In this document: positions 38,717-47,865 of the stretch, one piece after another
Position numbering within the stretch: position 1 is the stretch's first letter
Layout: each line of letters opens with the position of its first letter
Assembly (NCBI RefSeq): GCF_007625155.1
Contig: NZ_VMNK01000007.1
Coordinates: 124,001-188,000, forward strand
Origin: Denitromonas halophila
GTDB lineage: Bacteria > Pseudomonadota > Gammaproteobacteria > Burkholderiales > Rhodocyclaceae
Direction: 5' to 3'
DNA length: 64,000 nucleotides
The notes under the pieces: generated by a model
Database searches by the model: none
The model's input: the letters and a program-made list of their open reading frames with translations, nothing else
Told to the model about the DNA's origin: nothing
Translations under genes and position numbers: made by a program

Positions 38717-39711
38717 GCCCCGAAGAAGGCTTGGAAAAAAGCGCCCTGCTGCTGCTCTCGCTCGGCTCGGACGAAGCGGCCGAGGTGCTCAAGTTTCTCG
38801 GTCCCAAGGAGGTCCAGAAGCTCGGCATGGCCATGGCCAAGCTGCCCTCGCATCCGCGCAGCAAGGTCGAGCCGCTGCTCGACGAACTCGAGACGCACTG
38901 CGAACAAGGCTCGCCGGTCGAGGCCGACGAAGAGCAGATCCGCGCCATGCTCACCAAGGCGCTGGGCGACGACCGCGCCGCGCACATCATCTCGCGCGTA
39001 CTTCAGGGCTCAGACACCGCCGGCATCGAAAGCCTCAAGTGGATGGACGCCGCCACCGCGGCCGACCTGATCAAGAACGAGCACCCGCAGATCATCGCCA
39101 CCATTTTGGTGCACCTGGAAAACGACCAGGCCGGCGAGATCCTGAAAGCCTTCTCCGACCGCCTGCGCAACGACGTGCTGCTGCGTATCGCCACGCTGGA
39201 CGGTGTGCAGCCGGCCGCGCTCAAGGAACTCAACGACACCCTCACCCGCACCCTGTCGGGCGCCTCCAACGTCAAGAAGGCGGCCATGGGCGGCGTGCGC
39301 CACGCGGCCGACATTCTCAACTTTGTGGGCGCCGCGGCTGAAACGGCGATCATCGACAACGTGCGCGAATACGATCCGGACCTGGCGCAGAAGATCCTCG
39401 ACGAGATGTTCGTCTTCGACAACCTGATGGACATCGACGACCGCGGCATCCAGACCTTGCTGCGCGAAGTGCAGTCCGACTCGCTGGTGGTCGCACTCAA
39501 GGGCGCCCAGGCCGAGTTGCGCGAAAAGATCTTCAAGAACATGTCGCAGCGCGCGGCCGAAATGCTGCGCGAAGACCTCGAATCGCGCGGCCCGGTGCGC
39601 CTGTCCGAAGTCGAAGGCGAACAAAAGGAAATCCTCAAGATCGTGCGTCGCCTGGCCGAGGAAGGCCAGATCATGCTCGGCGGCAAAGGCGGCGACGATG
39701 CCTTCGTTTAA
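38713..39711 (+). CDS. fliG: Flagellar motor switch protein FliG
   Basis: A 332-residue FliG of usual length, the rotor protein that binds FliF and contacts the stator. Conserved parts seen are EKSALLLLSLGSDEAAEVLK at the start, the middle-domain EHPQIIATILVHLE, and the C-terminal charged region YDPDLAQKILDEMFVFDN with DDRGIQTLLREVQSDSLVVA. These carry the torque-generating residues and the EHPQ motif that binds FliM. Start overlaps the fliF stop. Confidence 0.95.
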   Translation: MSPEEGLEKSALLLLSLGSDEAAEVLKFLGPKEVQKLGMAMAKLPSHPRSKVEPLLDELETHCEQGSPVEADEEQIRAMLTKALGDDRAAHIISRVLQGSDTAGIESLKWMDAATAADLIKNEHPQIIATILVHLENDQAGEILKAFSDRLRNDVLLRIATLDGVQPAALKELNDTLTRTLSGASNVKKAAMGGVRHAADILNFVGAAAETAIIDNVREYDPDLAQKILDEMFVFDNLMDIDDRGIQTLLREVQSDSLVVALKGAQAELREKIFKNMSQRAAEMLREDLESRGPVRLSEVEGEQKEILKIVRRLAEEGQIMLGGKGGDDAFV

Positions 39712-39723
39712 CGGGATGCCGGC

Positions 39724-40401
39724 ATGAGCTTTCGCCACCAGGCCGTCGGCGCCTACCGCCGCTGGGAGCCGCCCAGCTTCGACGCCCATGAGCCGGAACC
39801 GGAGCCCGACTCTGAGCCCGAACCGCTTGAGCCGACGACCGCAGCCCCAAGCTCGCCCCCCGAACCGGAAGCGCCCGCCTTCAAGCTGCCGACCGCCGAC
39901 GACATCGAGAAAATCCACGATGCCGCCCACAAGGACGGTTACGCCGCCGGCTACGAAGAAGGCACCGCCCGCGGCCGGATGGAGGCGCTGCAACTGCATA
40001 CGCTGGTCGAAAACCTCGACACCGCGCTCAAGCAACTCGATCAGGACGTGGCCGAAGAGATTGTCGCCCTGGCCATCGAAATGACCGCCCAGATGGTCAA
40101 GCGCAGCATTGCCGCGCACCCGGAGAACATCGTCGACCTGGTCCGCGAGGCGCTGCAGCAACTGCCGCAGGTGCGCGCGACAATTCACCTTCATCCTGAC
40201 GATGCCGCGCTGGTGCGCGACTACCTCGGCGAACAGATGAGTCATCACGAACACCGCATTTACGAAGACGAAACCTTCACCCGCGGCGGCTGCAACATCG
40301 TGGCCGAGGGCGCCATGGTCGACGCCTCCGTACAGACCCGCTGGCGGCGCATCATGGAAACCATGAACGCCGACGACACGCGCTGGGACCCGAAAGACTG
40401 A
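39724..40401 (+). CDS. fliH: Flagellar assembly protein FliH
   Basis: A 225-residue FliH, the cytoplasmic stator-like regulator of the FliI ATPase. It has a proline/glutamate-rich N-terminal half ([15 protein letters not shown]), a glycine-repeat helix ([18 protein letters not shown], GxxxG pattern) and a C-terminal domain ([31 protein letters not shown]). It ends with TGATG overlap to fliI, which it binds. The low-complexity acidic N-terminus is typical of this poorly conserved family. Confidence 0.92.
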   Translation: MSFRHQAVGAYRRWEPPSFDAHEPEPEPDSEPEPLEPTTAAPSSPPEPEAPAFKLPTADDIEKIHDAAHKDGYAAGYEEGTARGRMEALQLHTLVENLDTALKQLDQDVAEEIVALAIEMTAQMVKRSIAAHPENIVDLVREALQQLPQVRATIHLHPDDAALVRDYLGEQMSHHEHRIYEDETFTRGGCNIVAEGAMVDASVQTRWRRIMETMNADDTRWDPKD

Positions 40402-41804
40402 TGGAACGCCACACCGAAACCTGGCGCCATGTGCTGGCCGACGGCAAGCGTCTGGCCGCCGCCAACAGTCCCTTCCAGCTCTCCGGCCGGCTCACCCGCA
40501 TCAACGGACTGGTCATGGAAGCGGCCGGACTCAAGCTGCCACTCGGCTCGGGCTGCCGCATCGTGGTGCCCGGCGGCGGCTCGGTCGAAGCCGAGGTGGT
40601 CGGCTTCCACGGCGAGCGCATCTTCATGATGCCGACCGATGACATCTTCGGCCTCGCGCCCGGCGCGCAAGTGCTGCCCATGGAGCCGGTGCAGCCGCGC
40701 CTCGTCGCCGGCCAGCGCACTGTGCCACGCCGCCGCGCCTCCGACCGCGCCAAGCACCTGCCGATCGACGACTCCCTGCTCGGGCGCGTGGTCGATGGCG
40801 CCGGCCGCCCGCTCGACGGCCTCGGCCCCATCGACACCGAAGACACCCGCTCGCTCCAGAGCCGCCCGATCAACCCGCTGCAACGCGCGCCGATTGCCCA
40901 GTCGCTCGACGTCGGCATCCGCGCCATCAACGCCCTGCTCACCGTCGGCCGTGGTCAGCGGATGGGCCTGTTTGCCGGCTCCGGCGTGGGCAAGTCGGTG
41001 CTCATCGGCATGATGGCCCGCTACACCAAGGCCGATGTGATCGTGGTCGGACTGATCGGCGAACGGGGCCGCGAGGTGAAGGAATTCATCGAACAGAACC
41101 TCGGCGCCGAAGGCCGCGCCCGCTCGGTGGTGGTGGCCGCCCCCGCCGACACCAGCCCACTGATGCGCCTGCAAGGCGCCGCCTACGCCACCACCATCGC
41201 CGAGTACTTCCGCGACCAGGGCAAGCAAGTACTGCTGATCATGGACTCGCTCACCCGCTACGCCATGGCGCAGCGCGAAATCGCCCTCGCCATCGGCGAG
41301 CCGCCCGTCACCCGCGGCTATCCGCCTTCGGTGTTCGCCCGCCTGCCGGCGCTGGTTGAACGCGCCGGCAACGGCCCCGACGAAGGCGGCTCGATCACCG
41401 CCTTCTACACCGTGCTCACCGAAGGCGACGACCAGCAAGACCCGATTGCCGACGCGGCCCGCGCGATTCTCGACGGCCACATCGTGCTCTCGCGCACCCT
41501 GGCCGATCAGGGCCACTACCCGGCCATCGACATCGAGCAATCCATCAGCCGCGCCATGCACAATCTGGTCAAACCCGGCCACTTCGAGCATGTGCGCCGC
41601 TTCAAGCTGCTGTTCTCCCGCTACCAGCGATCACGCGACCTGATCGCCGTGGGCGCTTACCAGGCCGGTTCCGATCCGGTGCTCGATCAAGCCGTCGAGG
41701 CCTATCCCGCACTCGAAGCCTTCTTGCAACAAGGCATCGATGAACGCGAAGGATTCGACGCCGCCGTGGCAAACTTACACACACTCTTTGGCGACGAGGT
41801 GTGA
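40401..41804 (+). CDS. fliI: Flagellum-specific ATP synthase FliI
   Basis: A 467-residue F1-beta-like ATPase that drives flagellar export. Walker A is [11 protein letters not shown] at about 191-201; Walker B region is [20 protein letters not shown]; the specificity segment [16 protein letters not shown] is typical of FliI/SctN. The start overlaps the fliH stop. Downstream the gap to fliJ is 109 bp, larger than other gaps in the operon. Confidence 0.95.
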   Translation: MERHTETWRHVLADGKRLAAANSPFQLSGRLTRINGLVMEAAGLKLPLGSGCRIVVPGGGSVEAEVVGFHGERIFMMPTDDIFGLAPGAQVLPMEPVQPRLVAGQRTVPRRRASDRAKHLPIDDSLLGRVVDGAGRPLDGLGPIDTEDTRSLQSRPINPLQRAPIAQSLDVGIRAINALLTVGRGQRMGLFAGSGVGKSVLIGMMARYTKADVIVVGLIGERGREVKEFIEQNLGAEGRARSVVVAAPADTSPLMRLQGAAYATTIAEYFRDQGKQVLLIMDSLTRYAMAQREIALAIGEPPVTRGYPPSVFARLPALVERAGNGPDEGGSITAFYTVLTEGDDQQDPIADAARAILDGHIVLSRTLADQGHYPAIDIEQSISRAMHNLVKPGHFEHVRRFKLLFSRYQRSRDLIAVGAYQAGSDPVLDQAVEAYPALEAFLQQGIDEREGFDAAVANLHTLFGDEV

Positions 41805-41913
41805 TACTCATCTTGTCGCCCCGGACGAAATCAGCCCCTAAAGATTTCGCCCCCCGAACCGTAAGCCCTGTTGCGGAAAGCGCACAGCGCAGACCGCGCA
41901 TCGGAGAACGTGG

Positions 41914-42363
41914 ATGAGCAAGACGTTTCCGTTGCAGCCCCTGCTGGACCTGGCCAACAACCGCATGGATGGCGCCGCACGCCGTCTGGGTGAGTTGATT
42001 GCCGGTGAAACCGAGGACTGTCGAAAGCTCGAACTGCTCGAAAACTACCGCGCCGAATACCAGCAGCGCTTCCAAGAAGCCTGCCGCGATGGAATCGGAC
42101 CGGACGCATGGCGCAACTTCAGCCTGTTCATCAATAAACTGGATGAAGCCGTCAGTGCCCAACGCGCCGTTGTCGAACAGGCACGCAAGAGTACGGCCCA
42201 TGGTCAGAAGGCATGGATGGATCAGCGCAACAAGGTGAAGGCCTTCGACACGCTGTCCCAACGCCATGTGGCCAAGGAAGCGCGCATCGAGTCTCGTCGC
42301 GAGCAACACGCCACCGACGAACACGCCAGCAAGCAGCACCGGGATCGCCACCAGGACAGCTGA
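41914..42363 (+). CDS. fliJ: Flagellar export chaperone FliJ
   Basis: A 149-residue helical protein, MSKTFPLQPLLDLANNRMDG onward, rich in charged residues and without membrane segments, fitting FliJ, the central stalk-like coiled coil of the FliHI ATPase complex. The C-terminal motif WMDQRNKVKAFDTLSQRH is the conserved part. ATG 41914 follows GGAGAACG. Located between fliI and fliK, as in other flagellar operons. Confidence 0.88.
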   Translation: MSKTFPLQPLLDLANNRMDGAARRLGELIAGETEDCRKLELLENYRAEYQQRFQEACRDGIGPDAWRNFSLFINKLDEAVSAQRAVVEQARKSTAHGQKAWMDQRNKVKAFDTLSQRHVAKEARIESRREQHATDEHASKQHRDRHQDS

Positions 42364-42368
42364 GCCAC

Positions 42369-42384
42369 TGGCACGGGGCTTGCA
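42369..42384 (+). promoter_or_regulatory. Sigma54 (-24/-12) promoter of fliK
   Basis: TGGCACGGGGCTTGCA is a perfect match to TGGCAC-N5-TTGCA, with GG (42370-42371) and GC (42382-42383) ten bases apart. It begins six bases after the fliJ stop; predicted start about 42396, fliK ATG 42422. Confidence 0.9.
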
Positions 42385-42421
42385 ACAGATCGCCTGAACA
42401 TTCCACTCAAGGAAGACGGCG

Positions 42422-43738
42422 ATGCCTGAAATGGCGAATTCCTCCCTGTCGCAGTTGCTCAGTTCCGCCACGACGCGAAACGCGTCCGCACGCGAGCGCA
42501 ACGCAGCCGATACCAGTACCCCCTCTTTCTCCAGCACGCTCGACCAGAAAATGAAAGCGCCTGAGCGCCCGGTAGAGCGAGCGGTTGACCGCAGCGCCGA
42601 GCGCAGCGCAGCGCAGCGCCCCACCACACCCGAACGCTCGCGCAGCCCGCACGCGCCGGCCCCGTCCGAGGCTCGCCAGAGTACGGCGCCCGCCAAGCCG
42701 AAAGACGCTGAGACCGCTGCAAGCACTGAGGCAGCGGCCAATACGCAAGCAACAACCGACACCACGGCTGTCGAAAACGCGACCAAGGCAACAACGGTCA
42801 CCGACGCGCAAGCCATCGACGCCGAGGCCACAAGCATCAGCGGCGACCCGGCCAACGCCGTACCTGCGGCAGCGCTTGCCGCCACACCGGCAGCGCTTGC
42901 CGCCGTCACGGCAAGCCCCGCCGTCGCCGCCGATGCGCAAGCTGCCGTGGATGCCGACAGCACCGATCAACCCGTGCTGGCCCGCACCGCCCGCGGCGAC
43001 ACAACGAGCCAGAACGGCCAGGCGCACCACCCCAAAGCCGCCACAAGCACCGCCGAACCGAGCACCGGACTGACCGCCGCCACCGCCGAAGATGCACCAG
43101 GCGCGGGCCCCACTGCCCAAGCCCGCCCGGGCCGCTTCGCCGAGTTGCTGGCCGCCAACACCGCCCCGCGCGGCGACCGCGTGGGCGCGCTCACAGCCGA
43201 GTCACCCAGCATGCCGGGCAATATGGGCAGCTCTGCGCTGAACGCCGCCATGGGCGGTGTTCAAGTGCCCGCTGCCGACCGCCCGCAAGCCGCGCAGGCC
43301 GCACTACCCATTCATGTCGGCACGCCAGCCAGCGACGCCGCCTGGGGGGATGCCGTGGCCAACCGGGTGTTGTGGCTGGTTGGTCAGAACAACAGCAAAG
43401 CCGAGTTGATTCTCACGCCGCCCCACCTGGGCAAGCTGGAAATCTCGCTCACCGTCACCGGCGACACCACCACCGCTCAGTTCACAGCCGCCACGCCAGC
43501 GGCCCGCGAAGCGCTGGAACAAGCCATGCCGCGCCTGCGCGAGATGCTCGAACAGGCTGGCGTTACGCTGACCGACAGCAACGTCAACACGGCAAACCGG
43601 GACGCCAATGGCGAATCCGGGCACAGACAAGGTCACGCGGGCAATGCGCGCGGCACCGACGTCGCGCAGGAAAATTTGATGTCACGCAGCGGCCCCTGGC
43701 TGCAGCGCGGCGAAGGAATGATCGACACATTCGCTTAA
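42422..43738 (+). CDS. fliK: Flagellar hook-length control protein FliK
   Basis: A 438-residue FliK, the secreted ruler that switches export from hook to filament. The first 310 residues are low complexity, rich in alanine, threonine and proline. The C-terminal domain is conserved: AELILTPPHLGKLEISLTVT and AREALEQAMPRLREMLEQAG are the hook-length control domain. ATG 42422 follows AAGGAAG. The long disordered N-terminus is normal for the family. Confidence 0.9.
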   Translation: MPEMANSSLSQLLSSATTRNASARERNAADTSTPSFSSTLDQKMKAPERPVERAVDRSAERSAAQRPTTPERSRSPHAPAPSEARQSTAPAKPKDAETAASTEAAANTQATTDTTAVENATKATTVTDAQAIDAEATSISGDPANAVPAAALAATPAALAAVTASPAVAADAQAAVDADSTDQPVLARTARGDTTSQNGQAHHPKAATSTAEPSTGLTAATAEDAPGAGPTAQARPGRFAELLAANTAPRGDRVGALTAESPSMPGNMGSSALNAAMGGVQVPAADRPQAAQAALPIHVGTPASDAAWGDAVANRVLWLVGQNNSKAELILTPPHLGKLEISLTVTGDTTTAQFTAATPAAREALEQAMPRLREMLEQAGVTLTDSNVNTANRDANGESGHRQGHAGNARGTDVAQENLMSRSGPWLQRGEGMIDTFA

Positions 43739-43745
43739 GGGCGCG

Positions 43746-43773
43746 GAATAGCGGGCTTCTGCCACCGCTATTC
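43746..43773 (+). terminator. Hairpin between fliK and fliL
   Basis: A 9-bp perfect stem (GAATAGCGG, 43746-43754, with CCGCTATTC, 43765-43773) around a 10-base loop, eight bases after the fliK stop. No T-run follows, so it may be an mRNA processing or stability element rather than a full terminator. Confidence 0.45.
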
Positions 43774-43774
43774 G

Positions 43775-43790
43775 TGGCATTTGCGGCGCA
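43775..43790 (+). promoter_or_regulatory. Possible sigma54 promoter of fliLMN
   Basis: TGGCATTTGCGGCGCA has a good -24 box and correct GG-N10-GC spacing (43776-43777 and 43788-43789), but the -12 box is GCGC rather than TTGC. It directly follows the fliK-fliL hairpin and would start about 33 bases before the fliL ATG. Confidence 0.5.
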
Positions 43791-43833
43791 CTGTGTGATC
43801 GATAATGAACACGTCGTAACTGGAGATTGACGC

Positions 43834-44391
43834 ATGTCGAAAGCACCCGCCACGCCCCCCGCGGAAGGCGAAGAGCCCCCCAAGAAAAGCAAGAAGCTGC
43901 TGATCATCATCCTCGTTGTGGTGTTGCTTCTGGTGATTGCTGGTGGTGCCGCTGCGTTTTTGCTGCTGGGCAAGAAGAAGGCAGACAGCGGCGACGAGGC
44001 ACATGAACCCGACGCGCCGAAGATCACGGTCGACACCTCCAAACCACCGACCTTTGTCAATCTCGACCCCTTTACAGTCAACCTCGCACCTGCCGAGGGC
44101 AGCCATTATCTGCAGGTGGTGCTGGTGCTCAAGGTGGTGGATCAGACCATTGCCGATCAGCTCAAGGTGTACATGCCCGAAATTCGCCACGAGGTTAATT
44201 TGCTGCTGTCGAGCAAGCTGCCGTCAGAAATCGCCACCGTCGAAGGCCGCGAAACGCTGGCCGACGAAATCATGGTCCGAACCAATTATGTGCTCGGCTT
44301 CGATAAACCCCGCGACGACGACCGCCGCCGTGACAAGGGCCCCTGGGGTCCGGTCATGTCGGTACTGTTCAACTCGCTGATCGTGCAGTAA
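43834..44391 (+). CDS. fliL: Flagellar basal body-associated protein FliL
   Basis: A 185-residue FliL, which sits around the stator and supports torque under load. One N-terminal membrane helix follows a lysine-rich start (KKSKKLLIIILVVVLLLVI), then a periplasmic domain with FVNLDPFTVNL and YLQVVLVLKV and the C-terminal region ending NSLIVQ. ATG 43834 follows GGAGATT. Confidence 0.93.
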   Translation: MSKAPATPPAEGEEPPKKSKKLLIIILVVVLLLVIAGGAAAFLLLGKKKADSGDEAHEPDAPKITVDTSKPPTFVNLDPFTVNLAPAEGSHYLQVVLVLKVVDQTIADQLKVYMPEIRHEVNLLLSSKLPSEIATVEGRETLADEIMVRTNYVLGFDKPRDDDRRRDKGPWGPVMSVLFNSLIVQ

Positions 44392-44412
44392 ACCAAAAGG
44401 ACAGCACAGGCC

Positions 44413-45423
44413 ATGGCAGCCGATTTTCTCTCCCAGGACGAAGTCGACGCGCTCCTACGCGGCGTCACCGGGGAAGTGGAGGAAACCGAAGCCGACGAAG
44501 GCGACGGCAGCGGCGTTCGTGCCTACAACCTGGGCACGCAGGAGCGCATCGTGCGTGGGCGCATGCCCACCATGGAGCTCATCAACGAACGCTTCGCCCG
44601 CTACCTGCGCATCGGTCTGTTCAACTACATGCACCGCAACGCCGAGATCTCGGTCGGCACGATCAAGGTGCAAAAATACAGCGAGTTCGTGCGCAATCTG
44701 GTGGTGCCCACCAACCTCAACCTGGTCACCGCCAAGCCACTGCGCGGCACCGGCCTGGTCGTGTTCGACCCCAATCTCGTGTTTCTGGTGGTGGACAACA
44801 TGTTCGGCGGCGACGGACGCTTTCATACCCGTGTTGAGGGGCGCGACTTCACCGCCACCGAGCAACGCATCATCATGGGCATGCTCGGTACAGTGTTCGC
44901 CGAATACGAGCGCGCCTGGGCACCGGTCTACAAGCTCAAGCTCGAATTCCTGCGCTCGGAGATGAACTCGCAGTTCGCCAACATCGCGACCCCCTCCGAG
45001 ATCGTGGTGTCGACCGTGTTCTCGCTCGAACTGGGCGGCGCGCAGGCCGACATGCACATCTGCTTCCCCTACTCCATGCTTGAGCCGATCCGCGAAACGC
45101 TCTACTCGACCATGCAGAGCGATCACATCACGCAGGACAAACGCTGGATCGGCACCATGACCAAGCAGCTCAAGACAGCCGAGGTCAAACTCACCTGCAA
45201 TCTTGGGCACGCCACCGTATCCCTGCGCGACATCGTCAACATGCGCGTGGGCGACGTGATCCCCCTCGACGTGGAAGAAACGATCCGGGCCTGCGTCGAC
45301 AACGTGCCGGTACTGGAAGGCCACTACGGCGTCCACAACGGGCAATACGCCATCAAGGTCGAGCGGATGATTGCCGCCGACGACAACTCTGACACCTCGC
45401 CATCGGGAGCACGCAATGGCTGA
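44413..45423 (+). CDS. fliM: Flagellar motor switch protein FliM
   Basis: A 336-residue FliM. The N-terminal CheY-binding peptide appears as FLSQDEVDALLRGVTGE, the middle domain has the GGxG region (MFGGDGRFHTRVEGRDFT), and the C-terminal SpoA-type domain includes VSLRDIVNMRVGDVIPLDV. It couples CheY-P binding to motor reversal. It overlaps fliN by eight bases. Confidence 0.95.
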   Translation: MAADFLSQDEVDALLRGVTGEVEETEADEGDGSGVRAYNLGTQERIVRGRMPTMELINERFARYLRIGLFNYMHRNAEISVGTIKVQKYSEFVRNLVVPTNLNLVTAKPLRGTGLVVFDPNLVFLVVDNMFGGDGRFHTRVEGRDFTATEQRIIMGMLGTVFAEYERAWAPVYKLKLEFLRSEMNSQFANIATPSEIVVSTVFSLELGGAQADMHICFPYSMLEPIRETLYSTMQSDHITQDKRWIGTMTKQLKTAEVKLTCNLGHATVSLRDIVNMRVGDVIPLDVEETIRACVDNVPVLEGHYGVHNGQYAIKVERMIAADDNSDTSPSGARNG

Positions 45424-45940
45424 TACCGACACCGACGAAAACCAGGTCTCCGACGACGATTGGGCTTCCGCCATGGAAGAACAAGCCGACGCCGAAGCCA
45501 AGCCAGACACCGAAGCCACCGCCGACGGTGAAGACGACCCATGGGCCGCTGCCATGCAAGAACAAGCTGCGGCCGATCTGGCCGCTGCCGCCGCCGAAGG
45601 CGAATCCCCCTACCAGGCCAAACCGGCCAGCCAGGTCTTCCCCGACTTCGGCGCCGAGCGCAGTACCGGCGGGGGCAATAACGACCTCGACATGATTCTC
45701 GACATCCCCGTCCAGATCACTGTCGAGCTCGGCCGCACCAAGCTGTCGATCCGCAACCTGCTGCAACTCGCACACGGCTCGGTGGTTGAGCTCGACGGAC
45801 TGGCCGGCGAGCCCATGGACGTGCTGGTCAACGGCACCCTCATCGCCCAGGGCGAAGTCGTGGTAGTGAACGAAAAATTCGGCATCCGTCTCACCGACAT
45901 CATCACCCCGGCCGAGCGCATGCGAAAACTACGCCACTGA
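45416..45940 (+). CDS. fliN: Flagellar motor switch protein FliN
   Basis: A 174-residue FliN with the C-terminal SpoA domain (LDMILDIPVQITVELGRTKL, HGSVVELDGLAGEPMDVLVN, GEVVVVNEKFGIRLTDI). The acidic, alanine-rich N-terminus (about 1-80) is longer than in E. coli FliN (137 residues) but common in betaproteobacteria. ATG 45416 with GGGAG upstream is chosen; a longer frame begins at 45371 inside fliM. It is the last flagellar gene here: fliOPQR, which usually follow, are absent from the window. Confidence 0.93.
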   Translation: MADTDTDENQVSDDDWASAMEEQADAEAKPDTEATADGEDDPWAAAMQEQAAADLAAAAAEGESPYQAKPASQVFPDFGAERSTGGGNNDLDMILDIPVQITVELGRTKLSIRNLLQLAHGSVVELDGLAGEPMDVLVNGTLIAQGEVVVVNEKFGIRLTDIITPAERMRKLRH

Positions 45941-45949
45941 ACACCGCCT

Positions 45950-45996
45950 CGCACACGCAACGGGCCGCCCCACTCGGGCGGCCCGTTGCGTGTGCG
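45950..45996 (+). terminator. Strong hairpin closing the flagellar operon
   Basis: A perfect 21-bp stem (45950-45970 with 45976-45996) around the 5-base loop CACTC, starting nine bases after the fliN stop. There is no T-run, but the stem is exceptionally stable and GC-rich. Confidence 0.75.
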
Positions 45997-46110
45997 CACT
46001 ATCAAACTGACTATGGCGCAATAACCAAAACGTCATACACCCTCGCTAGGATCACGCTCAGCCGGATTCAAACCGGCATCGACAAAATACCTAGCCAACA
46101 AGGAATAGCC

Positions 46111-47505
46111 ATGGTCAAGCCCATCGCCCTCGCCGTATTTGCTGCGTTCTCGTGTTCCCAGGCCTTTGCCGCCGCCACCCAGTTCGACGACTTCAGCCCC
46201 ATGGCCTCGTCCTACGGCACCCCGATTCCGGTCGGCGATGCCCTCGAAGCCACCCCCTTCAAGCTCGCCAACCCCAACTGGACCCAGCAAACCATCGCCG
46301 ACCGCGCCACCCAGCTCAGCCTCGGCCACAGCAACACCGGCGTGTGGGACATGATCGACACCAATCACACCGGCCCCGACGCCGGCCGCTACCTGTTCAT
46401 GCCCTTTGAACCGAGCAACTCCGGTGGCCCCAACACCGCCTCGGGCGCCCAGCGCATCGACCTGTGGGAAACCGACTACAACAAGCGCACCACCACCATC
46501 GTCGCCGTTGGCGAACAAAACTGGCAACGCGGCGACGCCTCGCGATGGGCCCCCTGGGGCGGCTGGATGACCGGCGAAGAAAACTACAACGGCAACACCG
46601 GTACCGGCCGTCTGTTCGAAGTCACCAACCCGGTCAGCGCCATCAAGGACACCGGCAACCTCGTCCAGCGCAACAGTGTCGTGCCGCTCATCTCGCACGA
46701 AGGCATGGTCTTCGACAACAACAAGAACTTCTACTTTGTCGATGAAAACAGCAGCGGCTCCATTTACAAGTACGTCTCCGCCAACCCCAACGCCACCTCT
46801 GGCAACGACTACTTCGCCGCAGGCCAGACCTTTGTCGCCAAAGCCGGCAACGGCACCACCGGCATCGTCTCCTGGGAAGCCATCACCGACGTCAACGGCG
46901 GTGACATCGCCGGCGTCACCACGCGTCTGAACACCAACGAAATCGACGGCCGCGCCTCCGCCGACAAAGCCGGCGGCACCGGCTACAACCGCCCCGAAGA
47001 CATGGAAATCCTCACCCTGGACAACGGCAGCGAGCTGATGCTCTTCACCGCCACCGGCACCCACGAGGTCTACTCCATGAACCTCGCCACCAACGAAATG
47101 AAGCTCTTCGCCAGCCGCAGCACCCTCGACGCCGCCACCGGCACCGCTGTCGGCTCCGCCCTCGCCAGCCCCGACAACATGGCCATCGACGCCGCCGGCA
47201 ATTTCTACATCATCGAAGACCAGCCGGGCGGCGTCGCCGACATCTGGATGGCCACCGACGCCGACAAGGATGGCGTGGCCGAGTCGCTGTCGCGCTGGGC
47301 CAGCATGGGCACCACCGGCGCCGAACCCACCGGCCTGTACTTCGACGCCTTCAACCCCAACGTCGCCTACGTTAACATCCAGCACCCCAGCAGCGGCATC
47401 GATCGCACCATCATGATCACCGCCGTCCCCGAACCGGAAACCTATGCCATGATGCTCGCCGGCCTCGGCCTGGTCGGCGCCTTTGCGCGTCGCCGCCGCG
47501 CCTGA
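46111..47505 (+). CDS. PEP-CTERM protein, PhoX/DUF839-like
   Basis: A 464-residue secreted protein. Signal peptide MVKPIALAVFAAFSCSQAFA; C-terminal sorting signal VPEPETYAMMLAGLGLVGAF followed by ARRRRA, the PEP-CTERM pattern (VPEP, hydrophobic helix, basic end) recognised by exosortase. The middle shares features with alkaline phosphatase PhoX/DUF839 propeller proteins (GGWMTGEENYNG, LISHEGMVFD, YNRPEDMEI, ASPDNMAIDAAGNFYIIEDQ). ATG 46111 follows AAGGAAT. It stands alone between two hairpins. It is probably anchored or released at the cell surface with exopolysaccharide; calcium-dependent phosphatase activity is possible but not shown. Confidence 0.85.
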   Translation: MVKPIALAVFAAFSCSQAFAAATQFDDFSPMASSYGTPIPVGDALEATPFKLANPNWTQQTIADRATQLSLGHSNTGVWDMIDTNHTGPDAGRYLFMPFEPSNSGGPNTASGAQRIDLWETDYNKRTTTIVAVGEQNWQRGDASRWAPWGGWMTGEENYNGNTGTGRLFEVTNPVSAIKDTGNLVQRNSVVPLISHEGMVFDNNKNFYFVDENSSGSIYKYVSANPNATSGNDYFAAGQTFVAKAGNGTTGIVSWEAITDVNGGDIAGVTTRLNTNEIDGRASADKAGGTGYNRPEDMEILTLDNGSELMLFTATGTHEVYSMNLATNEMKLFASRSTLDAATGTAVGSALASPDNMAIDAAGNFYIIEDQPGGVADIWMATDADKDGVAESLSRWASMGTTGAEPTGLYFDAFNPNVAYVNIQHPSSGIDRTIMITAVPEPETYAMMLAGLGLVGAFARRRRA

Positions 47506-47529
47506 GCAAGAACAGCGGCAACAAAAACG

Positions 47530-47551
47530 AACGCGCCCCTCGGGGCGCGTT
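47530..47551 (+). terminator. Terminator of the PEP-CTERM gene
   Basis: A perfect 10-bp stem AACGCGCCCC / GGGGCGCGTT with a 2-base loop, 25 bases after the stop, followed by TGTCGTT. Confidence 0.75.
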
Positions 47552-47557
47552 TGTCGT

Positions 47558-47865
47558 TGAGGGGTGGCTATCGGCCATCTGCTGTCGCTCGGCCTGCGTC
47601 GATCGAGCGGCGGCACCGCGACGTAGTCCTGCCGGCCGGCGCTCACGCTCAACCAACGACCGGTCTCGCCATCCTCGAGCTCACACTTCCGACCCAAGCC
47701 TGCCGGGTGACATTTTCAAGCGCGACGGCACCAAGAACAGGAGTTTCAATGCACCTTCTGGAAGGAGTCCGTCCGATCTCGTCCGTGTCAATCGTGAATT
47801 TCGTACCCAAGATTCCTGATCGCCCCTCGAAACCCGCTCCGGAATGTCCGTTGCCCGTCTTGTGT
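47558..47865. other. Intergenic stretch without a recognisable gene
   Basis: About 300 bp between the PEP-CTERM terminator and an insertion-sequence remnant. Short frames cross it on both strands but I recognise none. It may be decayed mobile DNA like the sequence to its right. Confidence 0.35.

Noticed and set aside
41870-41895. GG-N10-GC spacing before fliJ, possible sigma54 site
   Set aside because: The -24 box is CGGA and the -12 box is poor; spacing alone occurs by chance.
41805-41913. Possible sigma28 promoter before fliJ (TAAA-N15-ACCGTAAG)
   Set aside because: Only half of the -10 positions match GCCGATAA; fliJ is in line with the operon.
46033-47697. 554-codon minus-strand frame over the PEP-CTERM gene
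   Set aside because: Glycine/valine/aspartate-rich shadow of the alanine/threonine-rich PEP-CTERM gene; no signal or motif.
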